Shown here one piece after another: positions 1 to 7,382 of a stretch of DNA of 10,097 nucleotides. Under the pieces are notes generated by a model. That model was not told the DNA's origin. It worked only from the letters and a program-made list of their open reading frames with translations, and did not search any database. The stretch is from Treponema sp. UBA4692 (GTDB taxonomy: Bacteria; Spirochaetota; Spirochaetia; Treponematales; Treponemataceae). A program made the translations under genes and the position numbers. The number at the start of each line of letters is the position of its first letter. Within the stretch, counting starts at the first letter, position 1. The stretch spans positions 1 to 10,097 of the forward strand of contig DHKO01000028.1 in assembly GCA_002404895.1 (NCBI GenBank), written 5' to 3'.

Positions 1-3000
1 ACCCGACCGAGACTGAAATCCGCGTTCTCGACACTTATTGGTCTGACCACTGCCGACACACAACGTTCAACACAGTTCTTAAAGACATAAAAATCGACAA
101 GGGACCTTACGCGAAGCTTTTCAAGCAGTCTCTTGAAAACTACAAGGCTCTTCACACAGACCTTTACGCGAACTGCAAGGACAAGCCTCTTACTTTGATG
201 GACATGGCGACAATCGGCGGAAAATATCTTCGAAAGCACGGAATGCTCGACGACATGGAAGTGAGCGAGGAAAACAACGCATGCTCCATCTTCATCGACG
301 TTCATTACACGACAGACAAGGACGGAAATCCTTATCCAGAGGGAAAGGACGAAGTTGAGCAGTGGCTTTTGCAGTTCAAGAACGAAACACACAACCACCC
401 GACTGAAATCGAGCCTTTCGGAGGCGCGGCAACTTGTATCGGAGGCGCAATCAGAGATCCGCTTTCAGGACGAAGCTGGGTTTATCAGTCAATGCGCGTT
501 ACAGGAGCAAGCGACCCGACAGTTCCGATGAGCGAGACTCTCCACGGAAAATTGCCTCAGCTTAAGCTCTGCCGCGAGGCTGCACAAGGTTTCTCTTCTT
601 ATGGAAATCAGATTGGATTGACAACTGGACAGGTTACAGAATTCTATCATTCAGGGTTTGTGGCAAAGAGAATGGAGCTTGGAGCTGTAATCGCGGCAAG
701 CCCTTATTCAACAGTAATGCGCGAGACTCCAGAAGCTGGCGACATCATCATCTTGCTTGGAGGCGGAACCGGACGCGATGGAATAGGAGGAGCGACAGGC
801 TCTTCTAAAGTCCATACGGAAAAATCCGTAACGACTGCGGCTGCGGAAGTTCAGAAAGGAAACGCCGTTGAGGAAAGAAAAATCCAGCGTCTTTTCAGAA
901 ATCCAGAAGTAAGCCATATGATTCGCCGTTCAAACGACTTTGGCGCAGGCGGAGTTTCTGTTGCTGTAGGCGAGCTTGCCCCTGGACTCGACATCAATCT
1001 TGACGCTGTTCCAAAAAAATACGAAGGCTTGAACGGAACAGAGCTTGCAATTTCTGAAAGCCAGGAGCGAATGGCGGTTGTTGTTCGTGCCGGCGATGTT
1101 GAGAAATTCATAAAATTCTGCAACGACGAAAACTTGAATGCGGTTGTTGTTGCAACTGTTACTGATAAAAATAAGCTCACAATGAAGTGGCGCGGAAAGA
1201 CGATTGTTGACATTGACCGCTCATTCTTGGACTCGGCTGGAGCTCCTCATTACGCAAAGGCAGAGATTGAAAGTCCTGCTGAAAACAGAAAATCTCCTCT
1301 TGTCCAGCCGCTTGAAAGCGTAAAAAAAGCGCTCGGCGACTGCGCCTCTGCGACAGGAGAAAGCGGCGAAAGCGAGCCTACAAAAGAGCAGATTAAAAAC
1401 GCTTTTGTCGCAAACATCTCAGACCTCGCATGCTGCTCTCAGCGCGGACTTCAGGAACGCTTTGACGGCTCAATCGGCTCTTCCACAGTTTTGTTCCCGT
1501 TCGGCGGAAAATATCAGGGAACTCCAGAATGTGCGATGTCTGCGAAAATTCCAGTGATTTCTCCACGCGAAACTTCGACTGTAAGCCTTATGTCTTACGG
1601 ATACGACCCGCGCGTTGCCGAATGGTCTCCGTGGCACGGCGCGCAGACGGCGGTTTTGTCTTCTCTTGCAAAAATTGCTTGTATCGGCGGAAAAGCGACA
1701 ACAAGCCGCATGAGCTATCAGGAATTCTTCGGACGCACAGTTGACGCGAAAACTTGGGGCTATCCTGCGGCGGCGCTGCTCGGCTCTGTTGACGCGCAAA
1801 AATCAATGGGCTGCGCTTCTATAGGCGGAAAAGACTCAATGTCTGGAACTTTCGAGCATATGAATGTTCCGCACACGCTTGTTTCTTTCGCAGTCGCTCA
1901 CGACGAGGCAAAAAACGTTCAGTCAGGCTCTTTCAAAAAATCCGGAAGTTATATTTATCTTGTTCAGGTTCCATATTCTGCTGAACTTGCGCCAGACTGG
2001 GAAATCTTCAAGAAGAATTCAGACGCGCTTTATGAGGCGAACAAAGCCGGAAAAATTCTCGCGATGTATCCTGTTGGTGCGGGCGGAATCGCAGAGGCAA
2101 TCACAAAAATGTCTTTCGGAAACAAGATTGGCGTTCAGCTCACGCAAATTCCAACGAGCGCGACGGTTCTTGGCTTCCACAGAAACGCAAACGACACAAT
2201 CGCTGATTTGTTCACTCCGCAGTACGGCTCTATAATAGTAGAAACTGACGATGACAAATTCGAAAACAACGGATTTGCGAACACAACAGTCCTTAAAATC
2301 GGAAACACGCAGAAATCTCCTGTAATCTCGTTCGAGATGAAAGGCGTTGATCCGCTTCCTCGCGCAGAAATCGCGCTTGAAGAGCTTTACAGCGCATGGG
2401 AAAAGCCGCTCGCAAAAGTATTCCCGCCGGTTTCTGATGTCAAAAACCAGAACGAGCTTCCAGAATGGGCGACAAACGAGCACAACTCGCTTGAAAAGGC
2501 GCAGGAAAAAGCTTCAACGTTCACCGTAATCGACAAGTCAAAGGCGAAGCCGCGCGTAATCGTGCCGGTTTTCCCTGGAACAAACTGCGAATACGACATG
2601 GCGCGAGCTTTCAACTTGGCAGGCGCAGAGTCAAAGATTCTCGTTTTCAAGAACAGGACTCCGAAAGACTTGGAGGAAAGCCTTGCCGCTTTCACTTCTG
2701 AAATCGAGAAATCTCAGATTGTAGCGTTTGCAGGCGGATTCTCAGCAGGAGACGAGCCGGACGGGTCGGGAAAATTCATCGCGAACGTAATCCGCGAGAG
2801 CCACGTCGCAAATGCAATCACAAATCATCTTGAATCAAAGAAAAATCTTATTCTTGGAATCTGCAACGGCTTCCAGGCCTTGATAAAGACAGGCCTTGTT
2901 CCGTTCGGAAAAATTGTTGAGCCTGCAGCCGAAAACCCGACTTTGACTTACAACAATATCCACCGCCACATAAGCCGCGTTGTACGCACAAGAATGGTAA

Positions 3001-3389
3001 GCGCGGCGTCTCCGTGGGCTTTGGACAAGAGCGTCCTCGAGGCGAAATCGCACTACATTCCTGTGAGCCACGGCGAAGGACGAATCATAATTTCTGAAAA
3101 GCTTGCAAAAGAGCTTTTTGAGAAAGGACAGGTTTACAGCCAATACTGCGACGAGAACGGCGTTCCATCGATGACAGAGCCTGACAACCCGAACGGCTCG
3201 GCATTCGCAATCGAAGGTCTCACAAGCCCGGACGGTCTCGTCCTTGGAAAAATGGGACATTCAGAGCGGACTGTCGGAATCGGCGGCTTCAATCCTGACC
3301 TGATAAAAAACATCGCGGGAGAGGACGATAACAACGGCTCTTCATCGTGCCAGAATCTCTTCGCAGCTGGCGTAAGATATTTCAGCTGA
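1..3389 (+). CDS. purL: Phosphoribosylformylglycinamidine synthase, large fused form (5'-partial)
   Basis: Fourth step of purine synthesis in the cytosol: FGAR, glutamine and ATP give FGAM, glutamate, ADP and phosphate. The reading frame is open from position 3, about 1,128 codons are visible, and the start lies upstream. In order it shows the N-terminal signature YWSDHCRHTTF (36-68), the first AIRS-type half with KNETHNHPTEIEPFGG and GGGTGRDGIGGATGSS, a second half with DLACCSQRGL and CASIGGKDSMSG, and a C-terminal class I glutamine amidotransferase domain from about 2553 beginning VPVFPGTNCE. The amidotransferase nucleophile is the Cys of GICNGFQ (2862-2864), and the His/Glu pair lies in GHSER (3258-3266). 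The fused domain means separate PurQ and PurS are not needed. The layout fits the ~1,240-residue Firmicutes/Bacteroidetes/spirochaete type, so roughly 110 residues are missing. The frame is intact with no frameshift. It is followed after 13 nt by the lipoprotein gene. Identity is very secure. Confidence 0.97.
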   Translation, partial: PTETEIRVLDTYWSDHCRHTTFNTVLKDIKIDKGPYAKLFKQSLENYKALHTDLYANCKDKPLTLMDMATIGGKYLRKHGMLDDMEVSEENNACSIFIDVHYTTDKDGNPYPEGKDEVEQWLLQFKNETHNHPTEIEPFGGAATCIGGAIRDPLSGRSWVYQSMRVTGASDPTVPMSETLHGKLPQLKLCREAAQGFSSYGNQIGLTTGQVTEFYHSGFVAKRMELGAVIAASPYSTVMRETPEAGDIIILLGGGTGRDGIGGATGSSKVHTEKSVTTAAAEVQKGNAVEERKIQRLFRNPEVSHMIRRSNDFGAGGVSVAVGELAPGLDINLDAVPKKYEGLNGTELAISESQERMAVVVRAGDVEKFIKFCNDENLNAVVVATVTDKNKLTMKWRGKTIVDIDRSFLDSAGAPHYAKAEIESPAENRKSPLVQPLESVKKALGDCASATGESGESEPTKEQIKNAFVANISDLACCSQRGLQERFDGSIGSSTVLFPFGGKYQGTPECAMSAKIPVISPRETSTVSLMSYGYDPRVAEWSPWHGAQTAVLSSLAKIACIGGKATTSRMSYQEFFGRTVDAKTWGYPAAALLGSVDAQKSMGCASIGGKDSMSGTFEHMNVPHTLVSFAVAHDEAKNVQSGSFKKSGSYIYLVQVPYSAELAPDWEIFKKNSDALYEANKAGKILAMYPVGAGGIAEAITKMSFGNKIGVQLTQIPTSATVLGFHRNANDTIADLFTPQYGSIIVETDDDKFENNGFANTTVLKIGNTQKSPVISFEMKGVDPLPRAEIALEELYSAWEKPLAKVFPPVSDVKNQNELPEWATNEHNSLEKAQEKASTFTVIDKSKAKPRVIVPVFPGTNCEYDMARAFNLAGAESKILVFKNRTPKDLEESLAAFTSEIEKSQIVAFAGGFSAGDEPDGSGKFIANVIRESHVANAITNHLESKKNLILGICNGFQALIKTGLVPFGKIVEPAAENPTLTYNNIHRHISRVVRTRMVSAASPWALDKSVLEAKSHYIPVSHGEGRIIISEKLAKELFEKGQVYSQYCDENGVPSMTEPDNPNGSAFAIEGLTSPDGLVLGKMGHSERTVGIGGFNPDLIKNIAGEDDNNGSSSCQNLFAAGVRYFS

Positions 3390-3402
3390 GGTCAAAAATA
3401 AA

Positions 3403-4458
3403 ATGAAAAAGTTTCTAGCAGCAATCGCCGCTTTTTCAGCCGTGCTTGCGCTTTCTTCATGCTCGAAAAAAGCGCAGGCAGACGAATTTGGATGGTTTTC
3501 AAACTTTGACGACGCAAAAAAGGCGGCAAACAACGACAACAAACAGATAATCCTGTATTTTTCAGAAAAAGATGCCCAAAACGGAAATTTGGAAGACAAG
3601 ATTTTCAGGACAAGCGAGTTCAAGGAGAAATTTTCTCCTGAATACGTTTTCTGCAATCTTGATTTTTCCGCAAGCCGATTTGACGATGTTTATCAGAATA
3701 AAAAAACGGAAATTTCTTCGGATTCTGAACATGAGGATTCCGAATCCTTGGATTCTAATTCTGAAACGGAAAATTCCGCAAAAAAGCGCGGCTCAAAAGA
3801 GACAGAGAATCTCCAGTCGCAGCTAAGCGTGGATATGGCTCTCGCAAACGTTTATGCAGTTCAGGCTTTTCCAGCAGTCTATCTCGTTACAAAACAAGGA
3901 TATATGATTTCGCCGGTTCTTGTTGAAGAATATTATGACATCGACGATTTCCAGAACGAGATTGAAAAGACAAACGAGCGAAAGCAAAAAGTCTCCGGGC
4001 TTCTCACAACAATCTCGACAGGAAAAAAAGCGGATGTTCTCAGCGCGATTGACGAGCTTTACACTTCGACTGACGACAACTACAAATTTCTCCTTGCTGA
4101 GCTAAGCGAGAAATATATCAACCTCGACAAGAAAAATGAAAGCGGAAAAACTGTTGACCACATTTTCGCGCTTGCAAATTCACGCGCGCAGAAGGCTCTT
4201 TTTGAGCAGGACTATGACAAAGCCGAAAAAGAGCTTGTCTCTCCGCTGGACTACAAAATTCTGACAGCGGAAGACCGCCAGCAGGTTTACTACAGCGCGG
4301 GGTATTTTCTTGCGATGTCAGGCTCTTCAAACTATGACAAGATTTATGAGTATTTCCAAAAATCTTATGACGAGGCGCCGCAAAGCGAGTACGCGGAGGC
4401 AATTCAAAGCGCGCTTGATGCGGTAGCCGAGCAAAAATCACAATCTTATAATCAATAA
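3403..4458 (+). CDS. Lipoprotein with thioredoxin-like domain lacking CxxC
   Basis: A 351-residue exported protein. Residues 1-20 are a lipoprotein signal (MKKFLAAIAAFSAVLALSSC) with Cys20 the likely lipidated residue. Residues 30-165 resemble a thioredoxin-like fold of the Thioredoxin_7/DUF255 kind: FDDAKKAANNDNKQIILYFS, then FKEKFSPEYVFCNLDF, then the cis-proline strand VQAFPAVYLVTKQG (153-166). Where thioredoxins carry WCxxC, this protein has YFSEKDAQNGN. Its only cysteine beyond the lipid site is Cys84, so disulfide exchange is not expected. An acidic, Ser/Glu-rich insert (about 102-139) interrupts the domain. The C-terminal part (190-351) looks helical, with a TPR-like segment near 298-345. 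The start is supported by GAGG at 3388-3391, overlapping the purL stop, 11 nt before ATG. It probably shares a transcript with the CNNM genes downstream. It may act in envelope protein binding or scaffolding; the function is unknown. Confidence 0.85.
   Translation: MKKFLAAIAAFSAVLALSSCSKKAQADEFGWFSNFDDAKKAANNDNKQIILYFSEKDAQNGNLEDKIFRTSEFKEKFSPEYVFCNLDFSASRFDDVYQNKKTEISSDSEHEDSESLDSNSETENSAKKRGSKETENLQSQLSVDMALANVYAVQAFPAVYLVTKQGYMISPVLVEEYYDIDDFQNEIEKTNERKQKVSGLLTTISTGKKADVLSAIDELYTSTDDNYKFLLAELSEKYINLDKKNESGKTVDHIFALANSRAQKALFEQDYDKAEKELVSPLDYKILTAEDRQQVYYSAGYFLAMSGSSNYDKIYEYFQKSYDEAPQSEYAEAIQSALDAVAEQKSQSYNQ
3720..3765 (+). repeat. Degenerate GGATTC(T/C)GAA repeats in the lipoprotein gene
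   Basis: GGATTCTGAA (3720-3729), GGATTCCGAA (3735-3744), GGATTCTAA (3750-3758) and ATTCTGAA (3758-3765) recur at about 15-nt spacing, in frame. They encode the acidic D-S-E/E-S insert that interrupts the thioredoxin-like domain, suggesting local duplication of a short unit. Confidence 0.55.
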
Positions 4459-4481
4459 TTTTCAGGAGGACTTTTTCCAAT

Positions 4482-5789
4482 ATGGATGGTGAACCACCCA
4501 CTGCAAATTTATTTTTGCTAATCTTAATCGCAGTTGCCTGCATTGTTTTGTCTTCGCTTTTCTCGGCGAGCGAAAGCGCATTTTTGGGACTGAACAAGCT
4601 CAAAGTCCATTTTCTCCGGGAAAAAGGCGACAAAAGGGCAATTCGCACAGGAAAGCTCCTTGAAAAAAAAGAAGAGCTTTTGAATATGCTGCTTGTCGGA
4701 AACGAAATCGTGAACATCACGCTTTCGGTTGTCCTGACATCGATTTTCCTAAAGCTCTTCGGACCTGCCGGACTTGGAATCGCGACTTTTATTGCGACGG
4801 TCGCGCTTCTTCTGTTCGGTGAAATCACGCCAAAAAGCATCACGACGCGCTATCCTGAAAGTTTCGCATTCAGCGTTTCAGGATTCGTGTGGTTTTTCTT
4901 CTATTTTCTACGCCCGTTTGTTATTTTCTTCACATTTATCTCCCGCTCGCTGCTGAAACTTTTCGGAATCGACACAAAGAAAAAGCAGGCGACTTTCACG
5001 GAAGAGGAAATCAAGACATTCATCGACGTTGGGGTTGAAGACGGAGTTCTCGAAAGCAGCGAAAAAAAAATGATGAACCGCGTATTCAAATTCAACGACC
5101 TTGAAGCCGTTGAAATCATGGTTCCGCGCACAAAAATCGTCGCGATTCATCCTGACATGAACCTGAGAGACATCGTGCAGCTTTCCGAGCGCACAAGATT
5201 CTCGCGATTTCCAGTCTATCAAAACGATTTGGACGACATAATCGGCGTGCTTCACGTCAAAGACCTTGTCTATTTTCCGCCTGATGATGAATTTTCCGTT
5301 GAAAAAGTTATGCGCGAGCCGCTTTTTATTCCGGGAAAAACAAAAATGTCATCGATTCAGTCGATTCTGAGCGAGAAAAAAGACGACTTCGCAATCGTAA
5401 TCGATGAATATTCAGGCACAGACGGAATCTTAACCCAACGGGACATTGCGCGAGAGATTTTCGGCGGAATCGCAGCCCCGGAAACGGAAGCTCCGACAGA
5501 TGTCCCGGAGTCAGATTTTGAGAACACAGTCCTTGACGGCTCGGCGCGTCTTGCGGATTTGAGCGAGGAGCTTCACATCAAGCTGGAATCCGAAGACAAC
5601 GAGACAATCGCGGGCTACATAATCGAAAAGCTCGACCGTCTTCCAATGGCAGGCGATTATATAGAAGAATTCGGATACAGATTCACGGTTTCAGCTATGG
5701 ACAAAAAACGTATTTCAAAAGTCATCTGCACAAAAACAGAGTCTGATGAAGAGGACGTTGCGGAGGAGTCAAATGCAGCTGCTGACTAA
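4482..5789 (+). CDS. CNNM/CorC-family divalent-cation transporter with CBS pair (paralogue 1)
   Basis: A 435-residue inner-membrane protein of the CNNM (DUF21) family, members of which export or transport Mg2+ and related cations; old annotations call them hemolysins (TlyC/HlyC). The membrane domain covers about residues 8-160. It has FSASESAFLGL in helix 1, LLVGNEIVNI (70-79) in helix 2 and GEITPK (113-118), the conserved Ser, Asn and Glu positions expected near the ion site. The cytosolic part has an acidic helix (FTEEEIKTFIDVG), then a CBS pair (about 205-330) beginning EIMVPRTKIVAI and ending GTDGILTQRDIAREIFGG, a nucleotide-binding style motif. It ends with a CorC_HlyC domain (about 345-418), including DGSARLADL and ETIAGYIIEKLDRLPMAGD. 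AGGAGG at 4464-4469 supports the ATG, with slightly long spacing. All core motifs are intact, so it is probably functional. It overlaps the second paralogue by 17 nt. The precise metal is unproven. Confidence 0.93.
   Translation: MDGEPPTANLFLLILIAVACIVLSSLFSASESAFLGLNKLKVHFLREKGDKRAIRTGKLLEKKEELLNMLLVGNEIVNITLSVVLTSIFLKLFGPAGLGIATFIATVALLLFGEITPKSITTRYPESFAFSVSGFVWFFFYFLRPFVIFFTFISRSLLKLFGIDTKKKQATFTEEEIKTFIDVGVEDGVLESSEKKMMNRVFKFNDLEAVEIMVPRTKIVAIHPDMNLRDIVQLSERTRFSRFPVYQNDLDDIIGVLHVKDLVYFPPDDEFSVEKVMREPLFIPGKTKMSSIQSILSEKKDDFAIVIDEYSGTDGILTQRDIAREIFGGIAAPETEAPTDVPESDFENTVLDGSARLADLSEELHIKLESEDNETIAGYIIEKLDRLPMAGDYIEEFGYRFTVSAMDKKRISKVICTKTESDEEDVAEESNAAAD
5762..5767 (+). promoter_or_regulatory. 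Ribosome-binding site that fixes the start of CNNM paralogue 2
   Basis: GGAGGA lies 5 nt before ATG 5773, inside the last codons of paralogue 1. Termination of the upstream gene at 5789 just past this start suggests translational coupling. It favours 5773 over the upstream in-frame ATG at 5746. Confidence 0.75.
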
Positions 5790-7104
5790 TGTTATTCTGC
5801 CTTCAATCGGCGTTTTGATTCTCGTTGCAATCGTAGCTTTTTTCGCTTCAAGCGAGACAGCTTATCTTTCAATCACAAAAATCACGCTGAAGCAGATGCT
5901 CAAGGACGATGTTTCCGGCAAGAAAAATTCCCCGGCAAGGAGAGTCGCTTTCCTGAAAAAAAACACGGACAGGCTTCTCTCGCTTGTCTTAATCGGAATA
6001 AATTTCATAACGTCTTTCGCTTCAGGACTTGCGGCGACAGTCGCGATAAATCTTTGCGGAGACGTGGGCGCAACATACGCCACAATAATAATGGCTTTCG
6101 TTCTGATTATTTTTGGCGAGATTTCCCCGAAAACAGTCGCGGCTGTAAAGCCGGTTCAGGTTGCGCAGGCTTATTCTCTGCCGCTCATAATTCTCGAGAA
6201 AATTCTTTTTCCTGTTGTCTGGTTCTTCGCGAAAGTAACAAACGGAATCACGATTATGATGAACGGCCTTTTCAAGCATGACTCAACTGCAATCACAGAG
6301 GAGGAGCTGAAATCGCTTATCGATGTGGGAGAAACGGAAGGAACTCTCGAGCATGACGAGAAAAAAATGCTCTACAGAATCTTCGACTTTTCAGATATGA
6401 CGGTCAAGGACATAATGCGCCACAGAAGCCTTGTAAAAACGATTCCATCAAATGCTGACTACGAGACAGTCGTGAAAATTTTCCGCGAGACAAAATACTC
6501 AAGAATTCCTGTCTGCGGACCTGACAAGGAAAACACGACAAACAACAGCTTTGAAAATGTTCTCGGAGTGATTCTGTACAAGACGATTCTCACAAAACGC
6601 CCCGACGCGAATTCAAAGCGGAGCTTCGCGGAAAGATGCATGCATCCTGCGCTTTTTATTCCTGAAACGCTTTCAGCGACCGAGCTTCTCGTAAAACTCA
6701 GAAAAGAAAAAGTGAGCTTTGCGATTGCGGTTGACGAAAACGGAAGCAACTCGGGAATTGTAACGACAGACGACGTCCTGCGCGCGGTTTTCGGGCGAAG
6801 CGTAACGGCGGAAAACGCTGAAACTTCCCCGGAAGACAGAATCCAGCCAGTCTCGCCTACGGAATATCTTGTTCCCGGAGATATGAAGCTTGACGATGTG
6901 AACGAGCTTCTAAAATTGAATTTGGAAAGCGACGACTATGACACTCTCGGAGGCTGGCTAATGGAGCAGTTTGACGAGCTTCCGGAGGCTGGCGCGATTC
7001 TCACAAAAGACGAAGTTGTCTACACAGTGGAAGACCAGTCCCAAAGGAGAATCCAAAGCGTGATGATAAAACTTCCAAAAGCCCCGATTGCGGATGCGAA
7101 ATAA
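5773..7104 (+). CDS. CNNM/CorC-family membrane protein with CBS pair (paralogue 2, diverged)
   Basis: A 443-residue protein with the same architecture as its upstream neighbour. It has a DUF21/CNNM membrane domain (about 5-165), an acidic helix (AITEEELKSLIDVGETEG), a CBS pair (about 210-342) ending SGIVTTDDVLRAVFG, and a CorC_HlyC domain (about 360-435) with TLGGWLMEQFDELPEAG. Helix 1 FASSETAYLSI and GEISPK (115-120) are kept. The helix 2 motif, LLVGNEIVNI in paralogue 1, is LVLIGINFIT (71-80) here, so both aligned Asn positions carry other residues (Ile76, Thr80). The usual MxPR turn at the start of the CBS pair is also altered, to IMRHRS. I chose the ATG at 5773 because GGAGGA lies 5 nt upstream. 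An in-frame ATG at 5746 would add nine residues inside the previous gene and lacks comparable support. Tandem placement suggests duplication and perhaps a heterodimer with paralogue 1. Family assignment is firm; transport activity is uncertain. Confidence 0.92.
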   Translation: MQLLTNVILPSIGVLILVAIVAFFASSETAYLSITKITLKQMLKDDVSGKKNSPARRVAFLKKNTDRLLSLVLIGINFITSFASGLAATVAINLCGDVGATYATIIMAFVLIIFGEISPKTVAAVKPVQVAQAYSLPLIILEKILFPVVWFFAKVTNGITIMMNGLFKHDSTAITEEELKSLIDVGETEGTLEHDEKKMLYRIFDFSDMTVKDIMRHRSLVKTIPSNADYETVVKIFRETKYSRIPVCGPDKENTTNNSFENVLGVILYKTILTKRPDANSKRSFAERCMHPALFIPETLSATELLVKLRKEKVSFAIAVDENGSNSGIVTTDDVLRAVFGRSVTAENAETSPEDRIQPVSPTEYLVPGDMKLDDVNELLKLNLESDDYDTLGGWLMEQFDELPEAGAILTKDEVVYTVEDQSQRRIQSVMIKLPKAPIADAK

Positions 7105-7110
7105 ATCTAA

Positions 7111-7128
7111 AAGACGTTTCAGAGTCTT
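7111..7128 (+). terminator. Weak hairpin just after the CNNM operon
   Basis: AAGAC (7111-7115) pairs with GTCTT (7124-7128) across an 8-nt loop, six nt after the stop of paralogue 2. It is followed by CAATTTCT rather than a clean T-run. It may mark the 3' end of the purL-CNNM transcript, but the stem is short and the tract poor, so this is tentative. Confidence 0.25.
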
Positions 7129-7136
7129 CAATTTCT

Positions 7137-7186
7137 AAAAAAATTTGATTTCAGGCAGCTGAAAATAATCCGCGGTCTGAAATCAA
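7137..7186 (-). terminator. Inverted repeat with T-tract on the minus strand
   Basis: TTGATTTCAG (7145-7154) is perfectly complementary to CTGAAATCAA (7177-7186), with a 22-nt loop. Read on the minus strand, the stem is followed by one base and then seven T (complement of A 7137-7143), the form of a rho-independent terminator. On the + strand there is no T-run after the stem. No minus-strand gene is visible, so it may stop antisense transcription entering the CNNM genes, or serve as a stabilising 3' stem for the + transcript. Confidence 0.4.
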
Positions 7187-7290
7187 CAGCCTGAAAAAAT
7201 AAAGCCAAAAAGTTTAAGAATTCCAGATAAATTTCAAAGGCTTAATTAAAAAAAACATAATTTGTAAGAAAACTATATTCAAAGAAAAAT

Positions 7291-7320
7291 TTGACAATTC
7301 GTTCTGAATGAATTTAATAT
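7291..7320 (+). promoter_or_regulatory. Probable sigma-70 promoter of the TRAP operon
   Basis: A perfect -35 box TTGACA (7291-7296) is followed by either TTTAAT (7313-7318, 16-nt spacer, 5 of 6 to consensus) or TAATAT (7315-7320, 18-nt spacer). Upstream, 7245-7290 is rich in A-tracts and could act as an UP element. Transcription would start near 7326, giving a leader of about 57 nt before dctP. It is the best promoter-like sequence in the window. Confidence 0.65.
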
Positions 7321-7330
7321 AGAAATATCA

Positions 7331-7346
7331 ACTAATATTTTAGTAT
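7331..7346 (+). promoter_or_regulatory. Candidate operator, copy 1 (ACTAATATTTTAGTAT)
   Basis: The core is an imperfect palindrome, ACTAA-TATT-TTAGT, starting about 10 nt after the -10 region and so around the expected transcription start. That is a typical repressor position. The same 16 bases recur exactly at 8446-8461 in the dctP-dctQ gap. The binding factor cannot be named from sequence, and no regulator gene is in the window. Confidence 0.5.
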
Positions 7347-7369
7347 ATCAATTTTTTTCATATAAGATT

Positions 7370-7375
7370 GGAGGA
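7370..7375 (+). promoter_or_regulatory. Ribosome-binding site that fixes the dctP start
   Basis: GGAGGA lies 7 nt before ATG 7383. An in-frame TTG at 7368 would place this site inside the gene, so ATG 7383 is the start; the lipoprotein signal beginning MKKTLL agrees. Confidence 0.85.
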
Positions 7376-7382
7376 AAATTCT

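Noticed and set aside
2019..2483. A 154-codon minus-strand open frame inside purL
   Set aside because: Shadow of the purL frame; no ribosome-binding site or family resemblance.
2835..3260. A 141-codon minus-strand open frame opposite the PurL amidotransferase domain
   Set aside because: The + strand here encodes an intact catalytic domain, and the antisense product looks like no known protein.
3735..3747. Palindrome GGATTC-C-GAATCC inside the lipoprotein gene
   Set aside because: A by-product of the degenerate GGATTC repeats in coding sequence; no loop or regulatory context.
4118..4843. A 241-codon open frame on the minus strand
   Set aside because: It lies antisense across the lipoprotein and CNNM genes, its translation is rich in Ser, Arg and Lys with no recognisable domain, and the + strand products are clearly real.
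5746..5772. ATG at 5746 as the start of CNNM paralogue 2
   Set aside because: It adds a short basic extension with no good ribosome-binding site, while GGAGGA sits correctly before 5773.
7201..7245. AAGCC/GGCTT and TTAAG/CTTAA pairings before the dctP promoter
   Set aside because: Five-base stems with long loops in AT-rich DNA are not meaningful.
7325..7351. ATATCAA direct repeats (7325-7331, 7345-7351) flanking operator copy 1
   Set aside because: They are short and AT-rich, and the pattern is absent around copy 2, so chance is the simpler explanation.
7368..7382. TTG at 7368 as the dctP start
   Set aside because: It would put the strong GGAGGA inside the gene and spoil the lipoprotein signal; ATG 7383 fits better.
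7105..7382. tRNA, small RNA or riboswitch in the CNNM-dctP gap
   Set aside because: No cloverleaf or known riboswitch core is seen; only the promoter, the operator candidate and the TTTCAG arms can be supported.
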